The notes: a model not told the origin generated them from the sequence alone. Numbered from the stretch's first letter, positions 1 through 9,435 are shown. The stretch is DNA of 45,881 nucleotides from SAR202 cluster bacterium AG-426-M11 (GCA_003213095.1 QCNV01000010.1:1-45881); one strand, 5' to 3'. Translations and numbers: made by a program.

Positions 1-27
1 AAATCAATTTTGATTAGGTTGGAATAA

Positions 28-987
28 TTGAAAAACACTTCTCTTTTATTGCATGGTACAAATGAATATTTAATTTCTAAAAAGATTTTAGAAATTCGAG
101 ACGGAATACAGCCTGTTGATTTGATGGATGTTAATTTTGTGCAGATTGACGCTAAGTCATCAACTGTAGATGAGATTATTAATGCTTGTTGTACAGTTCC
201 ATTTATGACTAATTACAGATTAGTTTTAGTGAATTTTTTTTCAGATTTGATTAGAGTCGAAAAAGCTTACGATTGGAAAAATTTGTCTTCTCAGATTGAA
301 AATTTTCCAGATACTACTTTTGTAGTTTTTCGAGAAAATGAACTTAAAAAATCCAATTCGATTTTTAAAGTTCTTGGAGATTCAGTTAAGAGTGACCATT
401 TTGAAAATTTTAAATATCGAGAATTACTCGATTGGGCAAAAAACAGATTTGATGATTTAGAAGTCTCTATTGACCCTAAAGCTTTAGCTCTGTTAGTTGA
501 GTCTATAGGAACAGATTTAAGGTTATTAGATTCTGAGATTCAAAAGCTGTCAATGTACAAGCCTTTAGAAATGATTTCTACTAACGATGTTGCGGATTTG
601 GTTGCATATGTAAAAGAACAAAGTGTATTTAGGTTGGTTGATTCCACGATTGATGGGAATATTTCTCATTCTTTAAAGTTACTAGAATCTTTAATTGACA
701 CAGGGCAGTCGTATGCTTTTATTAAAAGGATGATTGAAAGACAAATCAGGTTGGCATTGATGGTGAAATCACTTAAAAATGAAGGTTTTAATGCTGCGCA
801 AATAGGACCCAAAATTTCGCTTTTTGGATACCCTTTACAAAAAACTTTAGAGCTTGAATCTAGATTAACGGGATCGCGCCTGTTTAATATGTATCAGATG
901 ATTTTAGATTCTGAGGTTAGAGAACGAAATGGTGAAATGTCTGAAGGGTTATCTTTTGAAATGTTAATTTATGAATTGGCAGTTTGA
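28..987 (+). CDS. holA: DNA polymerase III delta subunit
   Basis: Delta subunit of the clamp-loader complex, which opens the sliding clamp for loading on primed DNA. The 319-residue length fits the family. The N-terminal region has the typical LLLHGTNEYLI opening of the degenerate AAA+ fold, a mid-protein LLDSEIQKL helix and a C-terminal all-alpha collar region (about residues 200-319). No Walker A is visible, as expected for delta. It starts at TTG directly after a TAA at 25-27, with a weak purine run AGGTTGGA upstream. The last 19 bp overlap the convergent PHP gene. Assignment rests on overall pattern and length; sequence upstream of base 28 is too short to interpret. Confidence 0.85.
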   Translation: MKNTSLLLHGTNEYLISKKILEIRDGIQPVDLMDVNFVQIDAKSSTVDEIINACCTVPFMTNYRLVLVNFFSDLIRVEKAYDWKNLSSQIENFPDTTFVVFRENELKKSNSIFKVLGDSVKSDHFENFKYRELLDWAKNRFDDLEVSIDPKALALLVESIGTDLRLLDSEIQKLSMYKPLEMISTNDVADLVAYVKEQSVFRLVDSTIDGNISHSLKLLESLIDTGQSYAFIKRMIERQIRLALMVKSLKNEGFNAAQIGPKISLFGYPLQKTLELESRLTGSRLFNMYQMILDSEVRERNGEMSEGLSFEMLIYELAV

Positions 988-1634
988 AGTGTAAACTCCC
1001 TAACGTTAGTAGCGTGAAATCTTCCAGATTTAATTGCAGCAATAAAATCTTCTAGATTTTTGATGTTGTTTTCAAAATAAGTTGCATAAGTGCCTATGTC
1101 TGATAATTTGTGCGCATCACTTGCTCCAGTCCCTGGCATATTTAACCTAGCGGCTAGATTTTTGGAGAATTCGTTTTCTTTAAGTGTGCCTCTTCCGTTT
1201 TTGATTTCTACAGCGTCAACCAAATCGAAGGCTTTATTTCTTAATCCTCGATCAATCATTTCGTTGTAAGTGTCGGGGTCTTGCGGAGCGTTTTCCCTGT
1301 AAACTCGTCTGTAGGGATGTGCTATAACCATTGCGCCTTTTGCATCATCAACTAGTTGTTTAACAAATGCTGATTTGTGCATTCCAAAAATATATTTTTC
1401 AAGGCCATATACTAAAATATGCCCTTCTTCAGTTGTGACTTCACATCCTGGAATTACTAAAAAATCATGATCTATACCTAATTGTGTTACATCTTTAGGG
1501 TCCCAGAACCCGTCGTGGTCAGTAATACAAATTCCATCTAAGCCAAGATTTTTAGAGTGAATTATTAATTCTTCAGGAGACAATGAACTGTCATCTGAAG
1601 TTGGGTATGTGTGAGTATGTATATCGATTAACAT
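969..1634 (-). CDS. PHP-domain phosphoesterase
   Basis: A 221-residue stand-alone PHP-family metal-dependent phosphoesterase. Metal-ligand motifs are visible: DIHTHT at residues 4-9, ITDHD near residue 40, a central GCEVTTEEGH, IAHPYR near 105, and GASDAH near 170. PHP proteins of this size hydrolyse small phosphoesters or nucleotides; the substrate cannot be read from sequence. It is convergent with holA and its 3' end overlaps that gene by 19 bp. The ATG at 1632-1634 has no Shine-Dalgarno, and a possible -10 (TACGAT) sits so close that the mRNA may be leaderless. Confidence 0.85.
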   Translation of the reverse strand: MLIDIHTHTYPTSDDSSLSPEELIIHSKNLGLDGICITDHDGFWDPKDVTQLGIDHDFLVIPGCEVTTEEGHILVYGLEKYIFGMHKSAFVKQLVDDAKGAMVIAHPYRRVYRENAPQDPDTYNEMIDRGLRNKAFDLVDAVEIKNGRGTLKENEFSKNLAARLNMPGTGASDAHKLSDIGTYATYFENNIKNLEDFIAAIKSGRFHATNVREFTLQTANS

Positions 1635-1642
1635 TACAAAGT

Positions 1643-1671
1643 ATCGTAACCTAAAAGTTTGTTTTTCTGAA
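1643..1671 (-). promoter_or_regulatory. candidate promoter of the PHP gene, possibly leaderless
   Basis: On the minus strand TTCAGA (1671-1666) and TACGAT (1648-1643) are separated by 17 bp. The predicted start near 1636 lies 2 nt before the ATG. Each box matches consensus at 4 of 6 positions, so this is only a candidate; the lack of a Shine-Dalgarno supports it. Confidence 0.35.
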
Positions 1672-1678
1672 ACTTGAG

Positions 1679-1707
1679 TTGATTCGTATCAATGTTATTG
1701 ATATAAT
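1679..1707 (+). promoter_or_regulatory. sigma70-type promoter of clpC
   Basis: TTGATT (1679-1684), a 17-bp spacer, then a perfect TATAAT (1702-1707). Predicted start is near 1714, giving a leader of about 33 nt with a purine-rich GGATAGGG ribosome site before the clpC ATG. No CtsR-type direct repeat is seen over it. Confidence 0.75.
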
Positions 1708-1746
1708 ATGATTATGAAAGTTTATTATTTGTAGGATAGGGTTAAA

Positions 1747-4176
1747 ATGGTTTTAGGTCCAGATAAATTTACAGAGCATGCTCAAGAAGTCATAAATGCC
1801 GCTCAACAAATATTGATGAGGTATAGGCATAATCAATTAGATTCCGAACATATTTTATTGGCTTTAATTGAACAAGAAAAAGGTGTTCCTGCAGAAATCT
1901 TTAAAGAGTTAGGAGTTAACCTAGACGTCCTTCATGCTAGGTTGCATAAATATTTAGAATCTTCCCCAAAAGTTGTAGGGCAAAGAAACCAAATATACCA
2001 AACTCCTGGTGTCGGACTGTTATTTCAATTAGCCGATTCAGAATCTAAAAGATTTAATGATGAATTTATTGCAACTGAGCATATACTGATAGCATTAGCT
2101 GATAAATCTATCCCTTCTACTTCTGCAATTCTCAGTGAATTTACTGTCACCTCTGAAGAAATTTATAAAGCTTTAAAAAAAATAAGAGGGACTCACCGTG
2201 TAACTGATCAGAGAGCTGAGTCTAGGTATAGATCTTTAGAGAAATATGCACTTGATCTGACCTTTTTAGCTTCTGAAGGTAGATTAGATCCTATCGTGGG
2301 TAGAGATTTAGAAATTTCTAGAGTAATGCAAACATTAATACGTAGAACTAAAAATAATCCTGTAGTAATTGGAGGAGCTGGAGTAGGTAAAACTGCAATT
2401 GCTGAAGGTCTGGCTCAAAGAATTTATTCTGAAGATGTTCCTGATGAACTAGTTGGCAAAAAAGTTCTTTCTTTGGATATGGGATCTCTAGTTGCTGGCT
2501 CAAAATTTAGAGGAGAGTTTGAAGAAAGACTAAAGGCTGTGATGGATGAAGTTAAGCAATCAGAGGGTGAAATAATTTTATTTATTGATGAAATTCACAC
2601 AGTTGTGGGAGCTGGAGCTGCTGAAGGTAGTGTAGATGCAAGTAATATGATGAAACCGGCATTAGCTAGAGGAGAATTACAGTGTTTAGGTGCGACTACT
2701 GAAGATGAATACAGAAAATATATAGAATCTGACCCAGCTTTAGAAAGAAGATTTCAACCCATAATTGTTGAAGAACCTGATGTTGATACTAGTGTGGAAA
2801 TGCTTAAAGCTCTTAGGCCTAAATACGAGTCACATCATAAAGTTAAAATTTTAGATGAAGCCTTAGAATCTGCTGCAAAATTGAGTCAAAGGTATATTTC
2901 AGGGAGATTATTGCCTGACAAAGCAGTAGATTTAATAGATGAAGCAGCTAGTAAAATTAGAATAGAGGCGCAACTAAATCCTATTCCTCTTCGAGAAAAA
3001 GAATCTAGATTAAGACAATTAAAAGATGAAGAATTGGCTGCTGTAGAAATTTCTGATTATGAAAAAGCCGCCGATATTAAATCTGAAAGAATTCAATTAG
3101 AAGAAGAATTAACTTTTATTAATGATGAATCTGAAGATGTAGATCACAAAATGGTGATGAGTTCAAAAGAGATAGGTGAATTAATAGCTATATGGACTGG
3201 TATTCCTGTAGATCGATTATTAGAAAATGAATCCGAGAAACTAATTCATATGGAAGAAAGATTACATGAAAGGATGGTTGGGCAAAATTCACCAATTACT
3301 GTGGTTTCAGAAGCTGTTAGAAGAGCTAGAGCTGGATTAAAAGATCCCAAAAGACCAATTGGTAGTTTTATTTTTTTAGGCCCCACAGGTGTGGGTAAAA
3401 CTGAATTAGCAAAATCATTAGCATGGTTTTTGTTTGATGATGAAGAAAATATGGTTCGTATAGATATGTCAGAATACATGGAATCTCATTCGGTATCCAG
3501 GTTGATAGGTTCACCACCGGGCTATGTTGGGTATGGTGAAGGTGGGCAATTGACAGAAGCTGTTAGAAAAAGACCGTTTAGGGTAGTACTTTTTGATGAA
3601 ATAGAAAAAGCTCACCCAGATGTTTTTAATATTTTGTTGCAAGTATTAGAAGATGGTATTTTAACTGATGGTCAAGGTAGAAAAGTAGATTTTAGAAATA
3701 CAATAATTATTTTGACTAGTAATTTAGGGGTGACAGATTCAAAAATTCAATCACTGGGTTTTTTAGCCTCATCAGAAAAATCTTCTGAAAATGAAAATCA
3801 AATTAAGATTAAAAAATCTATTGAAGATGCATTAAAAAAATCATTTAGGCCTGAGTTTTTAAATCGATTAGATGAGATTGTAATATTTGATTCAATAAAT
3901 ATTGACCAACAATATGAGATTGTAGAAATCATGTTTAATAGCATTAAAGATAGGGTTGCTGAATTTGAAGTTGATTTGCTTTTAGATGATACTGCTAATA
4001 AATGGCTTGTTAAAGAAGGATTTGACCAAGAATATGGTGCTAGACCATTGCGAAGAGCTTTGCAAAAATATGTTGAAAATCCATTGTCAACTCAAATTCT
4101 TAAAGGTGAGATTGCAGCTGGTGACACTATAAAAGTTTTGGAAAAAGACTCAAAATTGGAATTTCAAAAAATTTAG
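1747..4176 (+). CDS. clpC: AAA+ ATPase ClpC (Clp protease regulatory subunit)
   Basis: Hsp100 unfoldase that feeds substrates into ClpP (encoded at 27350). At 809 residues it has the full ClpC architecture: two Clp-N repeats (about 1-150), the first AAA+ module with Walker A GGAGVGKT at 209-216 and an FIDEIH Walker B, a UVR-type middle segment (about 415-460), and the second AAA+ module with Walker A GPTGVGKT at 545-552 and [10 protein letters not shown], then the C-terminal D2 small domain. No McsA/McsB adaptor genes or CtsR adjoin it. It has its own promoter and is followed by a small Tat-signal gene. Confidence 0.95.
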   Translation: MVLGPDKFTEHAQEVINAAQQILMRYRHNQLDSEHILLALIEQEKGVPAEIFKELGVNLDVLHARLHKYLESSPKVVGQRNQIYQTPGVGLLFQLADSESKRFNDEFIATEHILIALADKSIPSTSAILSEFTVTSEEIYKALKKIRGTHRVTDQRAESRYRSLEKYALDLTFLASEGRLDPIVGRDLEISRVMQTLIRRTKNNPVVIGGAGVGKTAIAEGLAQRIYSEDVPDELVGKKVLSLDMGSLVAGSKFRGEFEERLKAVMDEVKQSEGEIILFIDEIHTVVGAGAAEGSVDASNMMKPALARGELQCLGATTEDEYRKYIESDPALERRFQPIIVEEPDVDTSVEMLKALRPKYESHHKVKILDEALESAAKLSQRYISGRLLPDKAVDLIDEAASKIRIEAQLNPIPLREKESRLRQLKDEELAAVEISDYEKAADIKSERIQLEEELTFINDESEDVDHKMVMSSKEIGELIAIWTGIPVDRLLENESEKLIHMEERLHERMVGQNSPITVVSEAVRRARAGLKDPKRPIGSFIFLGPTGVGKTELAKSLAWFLFDDEENMVRIDMSEYMESHSVSRLIGSPPGYVGYGEGGQLTEAVRKRPFRVVLFDEIEKAHPDVFNILLQVLEDGILTDGQGRKVDFRNTIIILTSNLGVTDSKIQSLGFLASSEKSSENENQIKIKKSIEDALKKSFRPEFLNRLDEIVIFDSINIDQQYEIVEIMFNSIKDRVAEFEVDLLLDDTANKWLVKEGFDQEYGARPLRRALQKYVENPLSTQILKGEIAAGDTIKVLEKDSKLEFQKI

Positions 4177-4244
4177 ATATTGATATCTTTAAATATTGCA
4201 GAATATAATTTTGATTAGTATATTTTTGTAATTGAGAGGTAATT

Positions 4245-4424
4245 TTGAAAAGTAATAAGGTTTCTAGAAGATCATTTTTGAAGGGATTGCCTTTGGGTTT
4301 ATTGGGTGTTTCAGCTATCGGTTTGTTTAGTGGCAAAATGATTTCATCTGCTGCAAACAGGAAGGCTCCCAAATTTAAAAAAGGCTCAATTTTTACTCCT
4401 CGGGATTCAGATATCAGGGGATAG
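4245..4424 (+). CDS. 59-residue twin-arginine-signal microprotein
   Basis: Short gene starting at TTG with a good ribosome site, GAGAGG (4234-4239), 5 nt upstream. The translation begins MKSNKVSRRSFLKG, an exact match to the Tat consensus S/T-R-R-x-F-L-K at residues 7-13. A hydrophobic stretch follows (about 15-28), then SSAAN resembling a signal-peptidase region (34-38), and a short basic tail with KFKKGSIFTPRDSDIRG near the end. Nearly the whole protein is signal, so the exported or anchored part would be only about 22 residues. It lies between clpC and the tRNA-Ser pair on the same strand. I do not recognise the family. Small Tat-signal proteins are known as partners of respiratory dehydrogenases, but no such enzyme is in this window. 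Confidence 0.7.
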   Translation: MKSNKVSRRSFLKGLPLGLLGVSAIGLFSGKMISSAANRKAPKFKKGSIFTPRDSDIRG

Positions 4425-4446
4425 TATTCGTTTAGTTACATTTGGC

Positions 4447-4455
4447 TGTTATACT
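4447..4455 (+). promoter_or_regulatory. extended -10 promoter of the tRNA-Ser pair
   Basis: TGTTATACT is an extended -10 element (TG-N-TATACT). Its predicted start near 4462 is 3 nt before the first tRNA. The -35 region (TTCGTT around 4427) is weak, as is usual for extended -10 promoters. Confidence 0.6.
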
Positions 4456-4464
4456 TTCTCGTCC

Positions 4465-4554
4465 GGAGAGGTGGCCGAGTGGATTAAGGCGCTGGTCTCG
4501 AACACCAGTATGGGATTTATCTCATCGTGGGTTCGAATCCCACTCTCTCCGCCA
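4465..4554 (+). tRNA. tRNA-Ser(CGA)
   Basis: Class II tRNA. The acceptor strand GGAGAGG pairs with TCTCTCC. Anticodon stem CTGGT/ACCAG encloses loop CTCGAAC with anticodon CGA at 4499-4501. There is a long variable arm (TATGGGATTTATCTCATC), T-arm GTGGG-TTCGAAT-CCCAC, discriminator G4551 and genome-encoded CCA at 4552-4554. The large variable arm and discriminator G confirm serine identity. Confidence 0.95.
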
Positions 4555-4561
4555 ACAATTT

Positions 4562-4653
4562 GGAGAGATGCTAGAGTGGACGAATAGGCGCGACTGGAAA
4601 TCGCGTGTTTCCTGCAAAGGAAACCGTGGGTTCGAATCCCACTCTCTCCGCCA
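4562..4653 (+). tRNA. tRNA-Ser(GGA)
   Basis: Second class II serine tRNA, 7 nt after the first. Acceptor GGAGAGA pairs with TCTCTCC. Anticodon stem CGCGA/TCGCG carries loop CTGGAAA, with anticodon GGA at 4596-4598. The long variable arm GTTTCCTGCAAAGGAAAC folds as a perfect hairpin. The T-arm is identical to that of the neighbour, and CCA is encoded at 4651-4653. The acceptor and T-arm identity suggests tandem duplication followed by anticodon-arm divergence, or concerted evolution. Confidence 0.95.
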
Positions 4654-4677
4654 GTAAAGTCATTAATTAGGAAAAAT

Positions 4678-6957
4678 ATGGCAAAAAAATTAGTAATAGT
4701 AGAATCACCTTCTAAGACAAAAACGATTCAAGGTATTCTTGGACGCGATTATAAAGTTGTTGCTTCAAAAGGGCATATTCGTCAATTAGCAAAAAGTAGA
4801 ACTAAAAACGATATTAATTTACCTATTACAAGAAATGATAAAAATGCTCATATTAGTATTCCAGGGGTTCAAAAAAAGGGAAAAAAGTTTATTCCTCGCT
4901 GGGCAGCAATTGATGATGATCAAAAAAAGACTATATCTACCTTAAAAAAAGAGGTTGAGCGTTCTGATTCTGTTTTTTTAGCAACAGATCCAGATAGAGA
5001 AGGAGAAGCTATAGCCTGGCACATTGTAGATGCTTTGAATTTAGATATATCAACGACTAAAAGAGTTGTGTTTAATCAAATCACTAAACATGCCGTAGAA
5101 GAAGCTTTTGAAAACTCTAAAGAAATTGATGACGATCTTGTTGAAGCTTATAAAGCTAGAGCTATTCAGGATAAGGTCTGGGGTTTTATGATGAGTCAGA
5201 CTTTATGGCCCACTATAAAACGAAATTTATCTGCAGGCAGAGTTCAATCTCCTACATTAGGAGAAATAGATAAAAAAGAAAAAGAAATTCAATCTTTTGT
5301 ACCTGAAGAATTTTGGAATATTGATGCCAAATTCGAACTAAATGATAAATCTGAACCACTAAAAATCCCACTTAAAAAAATTTTCAGTTCTGGTAAAACT
5401 ATTAATGTAGAGTCTAGAGAATTAAGAACTGAGCAAGAATCAATGATTCATACAGAAGCTTTGAAGCAGGCAAAATTTTTTGTTTCGGATGTTAGCACCA
5501 AAGAACGAAAATCTAACCCTCCACAACCTTTAAGAACGAGTACACTTCAACAACAAGCATTCAGAAGATTTAGGTTTAATTCTAGTAGAACGATGTCTTT
5601 AGCTCAGCAGCTATATCAAGGAATTGATTTGGGTGGTGGTGAAGGACAAGTGGGCTTGATAACTTATATGAGGACAGATTCTAAAGTTTTATCTAATGAA
5701 GCTGTCTCAGACATATCAAATTTTGTTACTGAAAAGTTTTCTAAATCTTATCTTCAGGTTAGAAATAATTCTAAGTCAGTTCAAGGAGCACAAGAAGCTC
5801 ATGAAGCTATTAGGCCTACTTATATAACGAGAACTCCGGAATCTTTACGTAATCAATTGGATTCTGATCAATTTAAACTTTATCAATTGATATGGACTAA
5901 TACTGTGGCTAGTCAAATGGCAGCGGCTGTATATGACCGTACGACTTTTGAAATTTCTGCAGAACCCTCTGATTCTGATCCCCAATATTTATTTAGTTTT
6001 TCTGGGGATGTGCTTAAGTTTGATGGGTTTAGGAAAATTATAATTGATCAAGATTCCGATGATGAAATACCTGATTTACAAAAAAATCAAGAATTAAAAT
6101 GTGTAGAAATTTTACCTGAGCAACGTTTTACTAAACCTCCTTCTAGATATAATGAGGCTTCATTGGTTAATTTTATGGAATCTGTGGGGATTGGTCGTCC
6201 TAGCACCTACGCAAGTACTATTAAGACTCTGATAGATAAAAAGTATATTGAAAGAAAAAAAGGTTCATTACATATCACTGCTTTAGGTTCTGTTGTTAGT
6301 GAGTTTTTGCATGAACATTATTCTGATTTGATGTCGTATGAATTTACTGCTCAGATGGAAAGGCTTTTAGATGACATTGCTCATGGAGATACAGAACTAC
6401 AGTCTGTTTTAAATTCTTCTTATGATCCATTTGTGGAAAATGTTGTAAATGTATACTCAAGTGCTAATCGTGTTGATCGAGATCGACTTTTGGAATTTAC
6501 TGGAGAAAAATGTCCGCAATGCGACAAGCGATTGACCAGAAAAGATGATTACAATTTTTTGTTTTTAGGTTGTGAAGATTATCCAAATTGTACTTACACT
6601 CAAGATATCACTACAGGATCTATGTGCCCTGATTGTGAAAATAAACCTGAATTGTGGATTAATGAAGATCCTGGGAAAATTACTGTCAATAGATATAGGG
6701 GGCAACTATTTTATGGTTGTTCTAATTACCGTAAAGAAAATGGTGTAAGCGTTGGATGCAAATTTTCTTCAGGTCAGCTACCTTTAGACTACCCCAAACA
6801 TAAATGTCCCGACTGTGGAGATCTTCTTCTTTTTTCAGGTAGGGGTGGATTGAATATAAGATGCAAAAGAAAAAATTTCAGGCTTCCTAAGGAATCCCAA
6901 TGTGGTTTTAGTGTTAAAAAATCTGATTTTTTAATTGATGAAGAAGATGATCAATAA
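4678..6957 (+). CDS. topA: DNA topoisomerase I (type IA)
   Basis: Relaxes negative supercoils by cutting one strand through a tyrosine. The 759-residue protein opens with the Toprim domain (VIVESPSKT near residue 5; DPDREGEAIAWH near 100). The catalytic tyrosine is Y330 in the YMRTDS motif. Three C-terminal zinc-ribbon repeats follow from about residue 605, each with a CPxC pair and a later cysteine pair. Ribosome site AGGA precedes the ATG. It lies 24 nt after the second tRNA-Ser CCA with no terminator between, so the tRNAs and topA may share transcription. It heads a dense run of genes reaching xseB. Confidence 0.97.
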   Translation: MAKKLVIVESPSKTKTIQGILGRDYKVVASKGHIRQLAKSRTKNDINLPITRNDKNAHISIPGVQKKGKKFIPRWAAIDDDQKKTISTLKKEVERSDSVFLATDPDREGEAIAWHIVDALNLDISTTKRVVFNQITKHAVEEAFENSKEIDDDLVEAYKARAIQDKVWGFMMSQTLWPTIKRNLSAGRVQSPTLGEIDKKEKEIQSFVPEEFWNIDAKFELNDKSEPLKIPLKKIFSSGKTINVESRELRTEQESMIHTEALKQAKFFVSDVSTKERKSNPPQPLRTSTLQQQAFRRFRFNSSRTMSLAQQLYQGIDLGGGEGQVGLITYMRTDSKVLSNEAVSDISNFVTEKFSKSYLQVRNNSKSVQGAQEAHEAIRPTYITRTPESLRNQLDSDQFKLYQLIWTNTVASQMAAAVYDRTTFEISAEPSDSDPQYLFSFSGDVLKFDGFRKIIIDQDSDDEIPDLQKNQELKCVEILPEQRFTKPPSRYNEASLVNFMESVGIGRPSTYASTIKTLIDKKYIERKKGSLHITALGSVVSEFLHEHYSDLMSYEFTAQMERLLDDIAHGDTELQSVLNSSYDPFVENVVNVYSSANRVDRDRLLEFTGEKCPQCDKRLTRKDDYNFLFLGCEDYPNCTYTQDITTGSMCPDCENKPELWINEDPGKITVNRYRGQLFYGCSNYRKENGVSVGCKFSSGQLPLDYPKHKCPDCGDLLLFSGRGGLNIRCKRKNFRLPKESQCGFSVKKSDFLIDEEDDQ

Positions 6958-6969
6958 CTACTAAAAATC

Positions 6970-7941
6970 ATGGAATTTATTCTCTATAGACAATATCCTA
7001 TGAGAATGAAAAATGAGAATGTAGATCAGATTATTAAGAAATATTTTGATCATTTGTCAATTCAAAAAAATCTCTCTGATTCTAGTATTTCAACTTACTC
7101 AGATGATATCAGGTCTTTAATTGCGTTTTTAAATGAAATTCATATTAAAGATTTTCGTAAAGTTGATCGAAAAAATATCAGAACTTATTTAGTTTGGTTG
7201 TCTGAAAACAAAATTGATAGGTCTAGTATTTCAAGAAAATTATCGGTATTGAGAACATTTTTCCGGTGGCTGTTAAATGAAAAAATTATTTCAGAAAATC
7301 CCGTCCCAAGCAGGATTTCCATAAAAAAAGAACAAAAACTCCCGAGATTTTTATCAATAGACGAAATTAATAGGTTGTGTGAAATACCTTCTGTTCATCA
7401 TGGAATTTCCGAGCATATTGTTTTTCGCGACAGGGCAATCCTTGAGCTTTTTTACTCTACTGGAATTAGAGTTTCGGAGATGTCTGGATTAAATTTAGAG
7501 GATATAGACTTCTCTTCTAAATCTTTGAAAGTGATTGGTAAAGGTGACAAAGAGAGAGTTGTTTATTTTGTTGATTTAGCAGCAAAATCATTGAAACGTT
7601 ATCTTGATAAAGCTAGAGGGGAATTCTCTAGGAATCATTCATCTGATAAAAAGGCATTTTTTTTGTCAGATAGAGGTAATAGAATCAGTATACGTTCAAT
7701 ACAGGATAGAATTAAAAAATATACAAAAATTTCAGGATTGGATAGTAAAGTGCATGTTCATACGCTTCGTCACACTTTTGCAACTCACCTTTTGAACGGA
7801 GGAGCTGATTTGAGGGTTGTTCAGGATTTAATGGGCCATTCAAGCCCGTATACTACTCAAATTTATACTCATGTGACTTCACTTGAAGCTCGGAAATCAT
7901 ATTTTTCTGCCCACCCACTTTCAGGAAAGGAGAAAAAATGA
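6970..7941 (+). CDS. xerC: tyrosine recombinase XerC/XerD-type
   Basis: Site-specific recombinase of the type that resolves chromosome dimers at dif. The N-terminal SAM-like core-binding domain (about 15-100) is followed by the catalytic domain with the full set of residues: R167 in TGIRVSE, K191 in GKGDKE, H264 and R267 in HTLRHTF, H290 in LMGHSS and nucleophile Y299 in IYTHV (numbered from 6970). No ribosome site precedes ATG 6970; ATG at 7000 or 7006 would fit the usual family N-terminus better. It follows topA by 12 nt and overlaps aroQ by 4 nt, a housekeeping setting rather than a mobile one. XerC versus XerD cannot be settled here. Confidence 0.88.
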   Translation: MEFILYRQYPMRMKNENVDQIIKKYFDHLSIQKNLSDSSISTYSDDIRSLIAFLNEIHIKDFRKVDRKNIRTYLVWLSENKIDRSSISRKLSVLRTFFRWLLNEKIISENPVPSRISIKKEQKLPRFLSIDEINRLCEIPSVHHGISEHIVFRDRAILELFYSTGIRVSEMSGLNLEDIDFSSKSLKVIGKGDKERVVYFVDLAAKSLKRYLDKARGEFSRNHSSDKKAFFLSDRGNRISIRSIQDRIKKYTKISGLDSKVHVHTLRHTFATHLLNGGADLRVVQDLMGHSSPYTTQIYTHVTSLEARKSYFSAHPLSGKEKK

Positions 7942-8378
7942 AAATTTTGATTATCAATGGTCCTAATCTTAATAATTTGGGATCAAGAGATTCCTCTATT
8001 TATGGATCTATGACATTGAGTGAAATTAATGATTATTTGTTACGTTTTGCTAATGATATTGGGGTGGAATTATCTTTTTTTCAATCAAATCATGAGGGAG
8101 ATTTAGTAGATTTTATTCAACAAAATACACTCTCTTCAGATGGAATACTTATCAATGCTGGGGCAATAACTCATTATGGCCTTTCTCTTAAAGATGCAAT
8201 TGTTGATTCACAGTTGCCAGTGGTAGAAACACACATATCAAATATTCATTCTAGAGAAAAATTCAGAAGAACTTCAGTATTAGAATCAGTATCTGTTGGT
8301 CAAGTGGCTGGGTTTGGGTGGAAAAGTTATGTTTATGCTTTAGATTTATTGTTGGATTATTTAAACAGTGGTAATTGA
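7938..8378 (+). CDS. aroQ: 3-dehydroquinate dehydratase, type II
   Basis: Shikimate-pathway enzyme converting 3-dehydroquinate to 3-dehydroshikimate. At 146 residues it has the small flavodoxin-like fold. Visible motifs are INGPNLNNLG (6-15), the lid-region tyrosine Y22 in SIYG, SNHEGDLVDF near 49-58, INAGAITHYGL near 72-82 and the substrate-binding ETHISNIHSRE near 97-107. The start overlaps the xer stop as ATGA, with a strong AAAGGAG inside xer, so translation is probably coupled. Confidence 0.95.
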   Translation: MKILIINGPNLNNLGSRDSSIYGSMTLSEINDYLLRFANDIGVELSFFQSNHEGDLVDFIQQNTLSSDGILINAGAITHYGLSLKDAIVDSQLPVVETHISNIHSREKFRRTSVLESVSVGQVAGFGWKSYVYALDLLLDYLNSGN

Positions 8379-9435
8379 TTTTGATTCAAGAGTTAAATAT
8401 GTAATAGATTCTTTGGAATCTAGATGTTTGCCTGCTGTCATAATTAAAAATCCTTCAAATATTAATTATCTTACGGGATTTTCAGGGTCAAATGCTTGTT
8501 TGTTGATTACTTTTCAAAAAAAATACTTTTTTACTGATTCTAGATATTTAGAAGACTCAAAAAAACAATTTAAATCTTGGATAGTACAAAGGTATTCAAA
8601 AGATTTTCATGAAATCGTGGACAAATTATATGACCTAAGCATCGTAAAAGTTGGTTATGAGTCAAAAACATTAACTCAATTTGATTTTGAAAATTTGTCA
8701 AAAAACACTCTTGAAATAGATTTTGTTAAAGCTGATGGTTTAATTGAAGAAATCAGATCTGTTAAAGATTCATGTGAAATTATTCAGATAGAAAAATCTA
8801 TTAAAGTTGCTGATCTAACAATGGAATGGATTCTTAGTCAAAATTTGGAAGGGATGACAGAGATAGAAGTTTCTAGAATGATTAAAAAACAATTTCTTGA
8901 ATTAGGTGCAGACGATGTTGCGTTTAGTAGTATTGTGGCCACAGGATTAAATTCTGCAGTTCCTCATCATTATCCTGACGATTCTATTATTCAATCAGGC
9001 GATTGTTTAGTAATAGATATGGGTGCTGAAATTGGCAATTATCGTAGCGATATTACCCGTACTACTTTTATTGGGGAAAAAACCGGAAAATTTGATGAAA
9101 TATATGATTTGGTTTTGCAGGCTCAAAAAACAGGAATTTCATCAATTACTGAAGGAATTACAGGTGGGCAAATAGATCAAATAGTCAGAAGTAAAATTGA
9201 AGAAATTTCTCCGGGATTCTCTAAATATTTTATTACGGGATTAGGCCATGGAGTTGGTTTGGATATACATGAATATCCCATGTTGATTCCAAATTCTTCA
9301 GATAAAATTTACCAAAATTCTGTTTTTACTATTGAGCCTGGTGTGTATTTGCCTGAGTGGGGTGGTATTAGAATTGAAGATATGGTTTTATTCAAGGATA
9401 ATCAAGTTTCAGTTTTAACAAAATCTAAAAAATAA
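8368..9435 (+). CDS. pepP: Xaa-Pro aminopeptidase / creatinase-fold M24 peptidase
   Basis: M24 metallopeptidase removing N-terminal residues preceding proline. The 355-residue protein has a creatinase-like N-terminal domain (NYLTGFSGSNA near residue 30) and a pita-bread catalytic domain. All five metal ligands are present in order: the D in VIDMGAE, the D in YRSDITRT, the H in GLGHGVGLDIHE, the E in IEPGVYLP and the E in GGIRIED. The start is GTG at 8368, overlapping the last 11 bp of aroQ. It lies just ahead of efp, an arrangement common in bacteria. Specificity for Xaa-Pro is inferred from the family. Confidence 0.9.
   Translation: MVIDFDSRVKYVIDSLESRCLPAVIIKNPSNINYLTGFSGSNACLLITFQKKYFFTDSRYLEDSKKQFKSWIVQRYSKDFHEIVDKLYDLSIVKVGYESKTLTQFDFENLSKNTLEIDFVKADGLIEEIRSVKDSCEIIQIEKSIKVADLTMEWILSQNLEGMTEIEVSRMIKKQFLELGADDVAFSSIVATGLNSAVPHHYPDDSIIQSGDCLVIDMGAEIGNYRSDITRTTFIGEKTGKFDEIYDLVLQAQKTGISSITEGITGGQIDQIVRSKIEEISPGFSKYFITGLGHGVGLDIHEYPMLIPNSSDKIYQNSVFTIEPGVYLPEWGGIRIEDMVLFKDNQVSVLTKSKK

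Noticed and set aside
4173-4187. AGATATTGATATCTTT after clpC as an intrinsic terminator
   Set aside because: The stem is only 5 bp of A/T pairs with three T; too weak to call.
4442-4657. A 71-codon open frame across the tRNA-Ser pair
   Set aside because: It is read through two complete tRNA genes; the repeated peptide NRGFESHSLRQ is simply the T-arm and acceptor sequence translated twice.
6970-7941. The Xer-like gene as an integrase of a mobile element
   Set aside because: It is packed between topA and aroQ with a 4-bp overlap, has Xer length and motifs, and no att-like repeats or cargo are nearby.
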